DNA of 64,000 bases from Salinispora mooreana (GTDB taxonomy: Bacteria; Actinomycetota; Actinomycetes; Mycobacteriales; Micromonosporaceae). The position numbers and the translations under genes were made by a program. Below the pieces are notes generated by a model. It was given only the letters and a program-made list of their open reading frames with translations, searched no databases and had not been told where the DNA came from. The stretch lies in contig NZ_KB900614.1 of the NCBI RefSeq assembly GCF_000379065.1, positions 1,262,107-1,326,106 on the forward strand. The letters run 5' to 3'. This document shows positions 62,931-64,000 of the stretch, one piece after another. Each line of letters begins with the position of its first letter. Position 1 is the stretch's first letter.

Positions 62931-62960
62931 CCCTCCGTTCACGACCGCGGGGCTCGCAAG
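62931..62960 (-). repeat. nuo intergenic ribosome-binding module, copy before nuoC
   Basis: On the minus strand CTTGCGAGCCCCGCGGTCGT continues to GAACGGAGGG, 8 bases before the nuoC ATG. It fills most of the 43-base nuoB-nuoC gap, the same gap length as nuoC-nuoD. Confidence 0.7.
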
Positions 62961-62965
62961 CTCAG

Positions 62966-63646
62966 TCACTTCTTCAACCCCTCGTACTGCTGCAGGTGGG
63001 GCTGGGCCTTCATCCAGTTCTCAATCCGCAGCTGCTCCTCGCGGCCCTCGCGAACAGCCTTCGTCCACTCGGCGCGGCGGGCCTTGTCGCTGCGGTACGA
63101 CGACGGCATCGACCCGTAGGGCACGATCGGCACGTCACCGCGCGCCTTGCGGGCCTCCAGCATCTTGCGGCCGTTCGGACCGAGGGGCTCATGCATGATC
63201 TTCTCGCGGAGCTTGAGGATCGCGTCGATGAGCATCTCCGGCCGGGGCGGGCAGCCGGGCAGGTACATGTCCACCGGCACGACGTGGTCAACGCCCTGGA
63301 CGATCGCATAGTTGTTGAACATGCCCCCGCTGCTGGCGCAGACGCCCATCGACAGCACCCAGCGGGGCTCGGCCATCTGGTCGTAGATCTGCCGGAGCAC
63401 CGGGGCCATCTTCTGGCTCACCCGCCCGGCAACGATCATCAGGTCCGCCTGCCGGGGTGAGGCCCGGAAGACCTCCATGCCCCAACGGCCCATGTCGTAG
63501 TGGGGGCCGCCGGCCGCCATCATCTCGATGGCGCAGCAGGCGAGGCCGAAGGTGGCCCCCCAGACCGATGACTTACGTGACCAGTTGACAAACTTCTCCA
63601 CCGAGGTGAGCAGGACACCGGCGGGGAGCTTCTCCTCGATACCCAT
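62966..63646 (-). CDS. nuoB: NADH-quinone oxidoreductase subunit B
   Basis: 226 residues from M-G-I-E-E-K-L-P (AAGGAA upstream). The N2 cluster Cys appear in [17 protein letters not shown] and [10 protein letters not shown] charged C-terminal tail of about 55 residues is longer than in E. coli. Receives electrons just before quinone. Confidence 0.96.
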   Translation of the reverse strand: MGIEEKLPAGVLLTSVEKFVNWSRKSSVWGATFGLACCAIEMMAAGGPHYDMGRWGMEVFRASPRQADLMIVAGRVSQKMAPVLRQIYDQMAEPRWVLSMGVCASSGGMFNNYAIVQGVDHVVPVDMYLPGCPPRPEMLIDAILKLREKIMHEPLGPNGRKMLEARKARGDVPIVPYGSMPSSYRSDKARRAEWTKAVREGREEQLRIENWMKAQPHLQQYEGLKK

Positions 63647-63660
63647 CTGCGGTTCCTTCC

Positions 63661-64000
63661 TCAGTCCCAGTCCAGGCCGCCGCGACGCCACACGTAGGCG
63701 TACGCGACGAGGACCGCGACGATGAACAGGACCATCTCCACGAGGCCGAAGATCGGCAGGGCATCGAACGAGACAGCCCAGGGGAAGAGGAAGATGATCT
63801 CGATGTCGAAGACGATAAAGAGCATCGCCGTCAGGTAGAACTTAATCGGAAACCGGCCACCGCCGACTGGCTGCGGGCTCGGCTCGATTCCACATTCGTA
63901 CGCCTCGAGCTTGGCCCGGTTGTAACGGCGTGGGCCGGCGAGACGGGCGGCTGCCACGGAGAACAGCGCGAACGCCGCGGCGAGGGCGAACAACCCGACG
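63661..64000 (-). CDS. nuoA: NADH-quinone oxidoreductase subunit A, 5' end outside window
   Basis: Three helices; the diagnostic segment [12 protein letters not shown] is followed by [18 protein letters not shown]. The frame is open to the right edge (V-G-L-F-A-L-A-A), so the start codon lies beyond it; the in-frame TTG at 63993 is probably internal. First gene of the nuo operon. Confidence 0.92.
   Translation of the reverse strand, partial: VGLFALAAAFALFSVAAARLAGPRRYNRAKLEAYECGIEPSPQPVGGGRFPIKFYLTAMLFIVFDIEIIFLFPWAVSFDALPIFGLVEMVLFIVAVLVAYAYVWRRGGLDWD

Noticed and set aside
1..64000. CRISPR array or biosynthetic gene cluster
   Set aside because: No regularly spaced repeats with unique spacers and no PKS, NRPS or RiPP genes were seen.

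Overview
The window is chromosomal DNA from a very GC-rich actinomycete. GC-ending codons dominate, GTG starts are frequent, several genes look leaderless, and the gene families are those of Micromonosporaceae; a Salinispora-like organism is my inference. Gene order also follows the Mycobacterium tuberculosis region running from holB and topA through the DEAD-box helicase, the tad pilus cluster and a HAD hydrolase to acs (Rv3644c-Rv3667). The backbone is therefore conserved core chromosome with a few insertions.

Layout. Positions 1-3804 hold the end of a secreted beta-helix repeat protein, an 80-residue unknown, a tRNA-Thr(CGT) and a membrane-anchored metallophosphoesterase. From 3884 to 9938, all on the minus strand, come a PSP1/RicT protein, two small WXG100-like proteins and a YbaB-like protein, holB, and an MFS-thymidylate kinase fusion. 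Positions 10112-13525 hold a PLP-dependent aldolase/racemase-like enzyme, a TetR regulator and a divergent FAD-linked lactone oxidase. Positions 13611-20420 hold topA, a conserved hypothetical, a lipoprotein and the K+-independent H+-pyrophosphatase. Positions 20837-21606 hold a STAS/anti-sigma kinase pair. Positions 21758-24870 hold a DUF1998 helicase and a LURP-one-like protein. Positions 25011-30094 are a seven-gene tad/Flp pilus operon. Positions 30956-37374 hold a HAD phosphatase, a degenerate Fic-like protein, acs and a secreted M6 metalloprotease. Positions 37519-41929 hold an alpha/beta hydrolase that has lost its nucleophile, a tandem-SseB protein coupled to a small partner gene, and a four-helix membrane protein. 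Positions 41926-43029 are a cassette bounded by 18-bp inverted repeats that carries a flavin-reductase gene. PhoX, an IclR regulator and a polyprenyl diphosphate synthase follow. Positions 47765-64000 are the complex I operon nuoA-N, read right to left, complete except for the 5' end of nuoA.

How the genes work together. The nuo operon, the membrane pyrophosphatase and the polyprenyl synthase (probable menaquinone side chain) serve respiration and proton-motive force. topA, holB and tmk serve DNA maintenance and precursor supply. The tad operon builds a surface pilus, and the M6 protease and PhoX are exported enzymes. Many genes overlap by 1-10 bases (TGATG, ATGA, GTGA), which implies translational coupling.

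The least explained parts are the inverted-repeat cassette, the SseB protein and its coupled partner, the missing canonical start of the MFS-thymidylate kinase, and a repeated ribosome-binding module inside the nuo operon. All family assignments come from reading motifs by eye; no database search was run.
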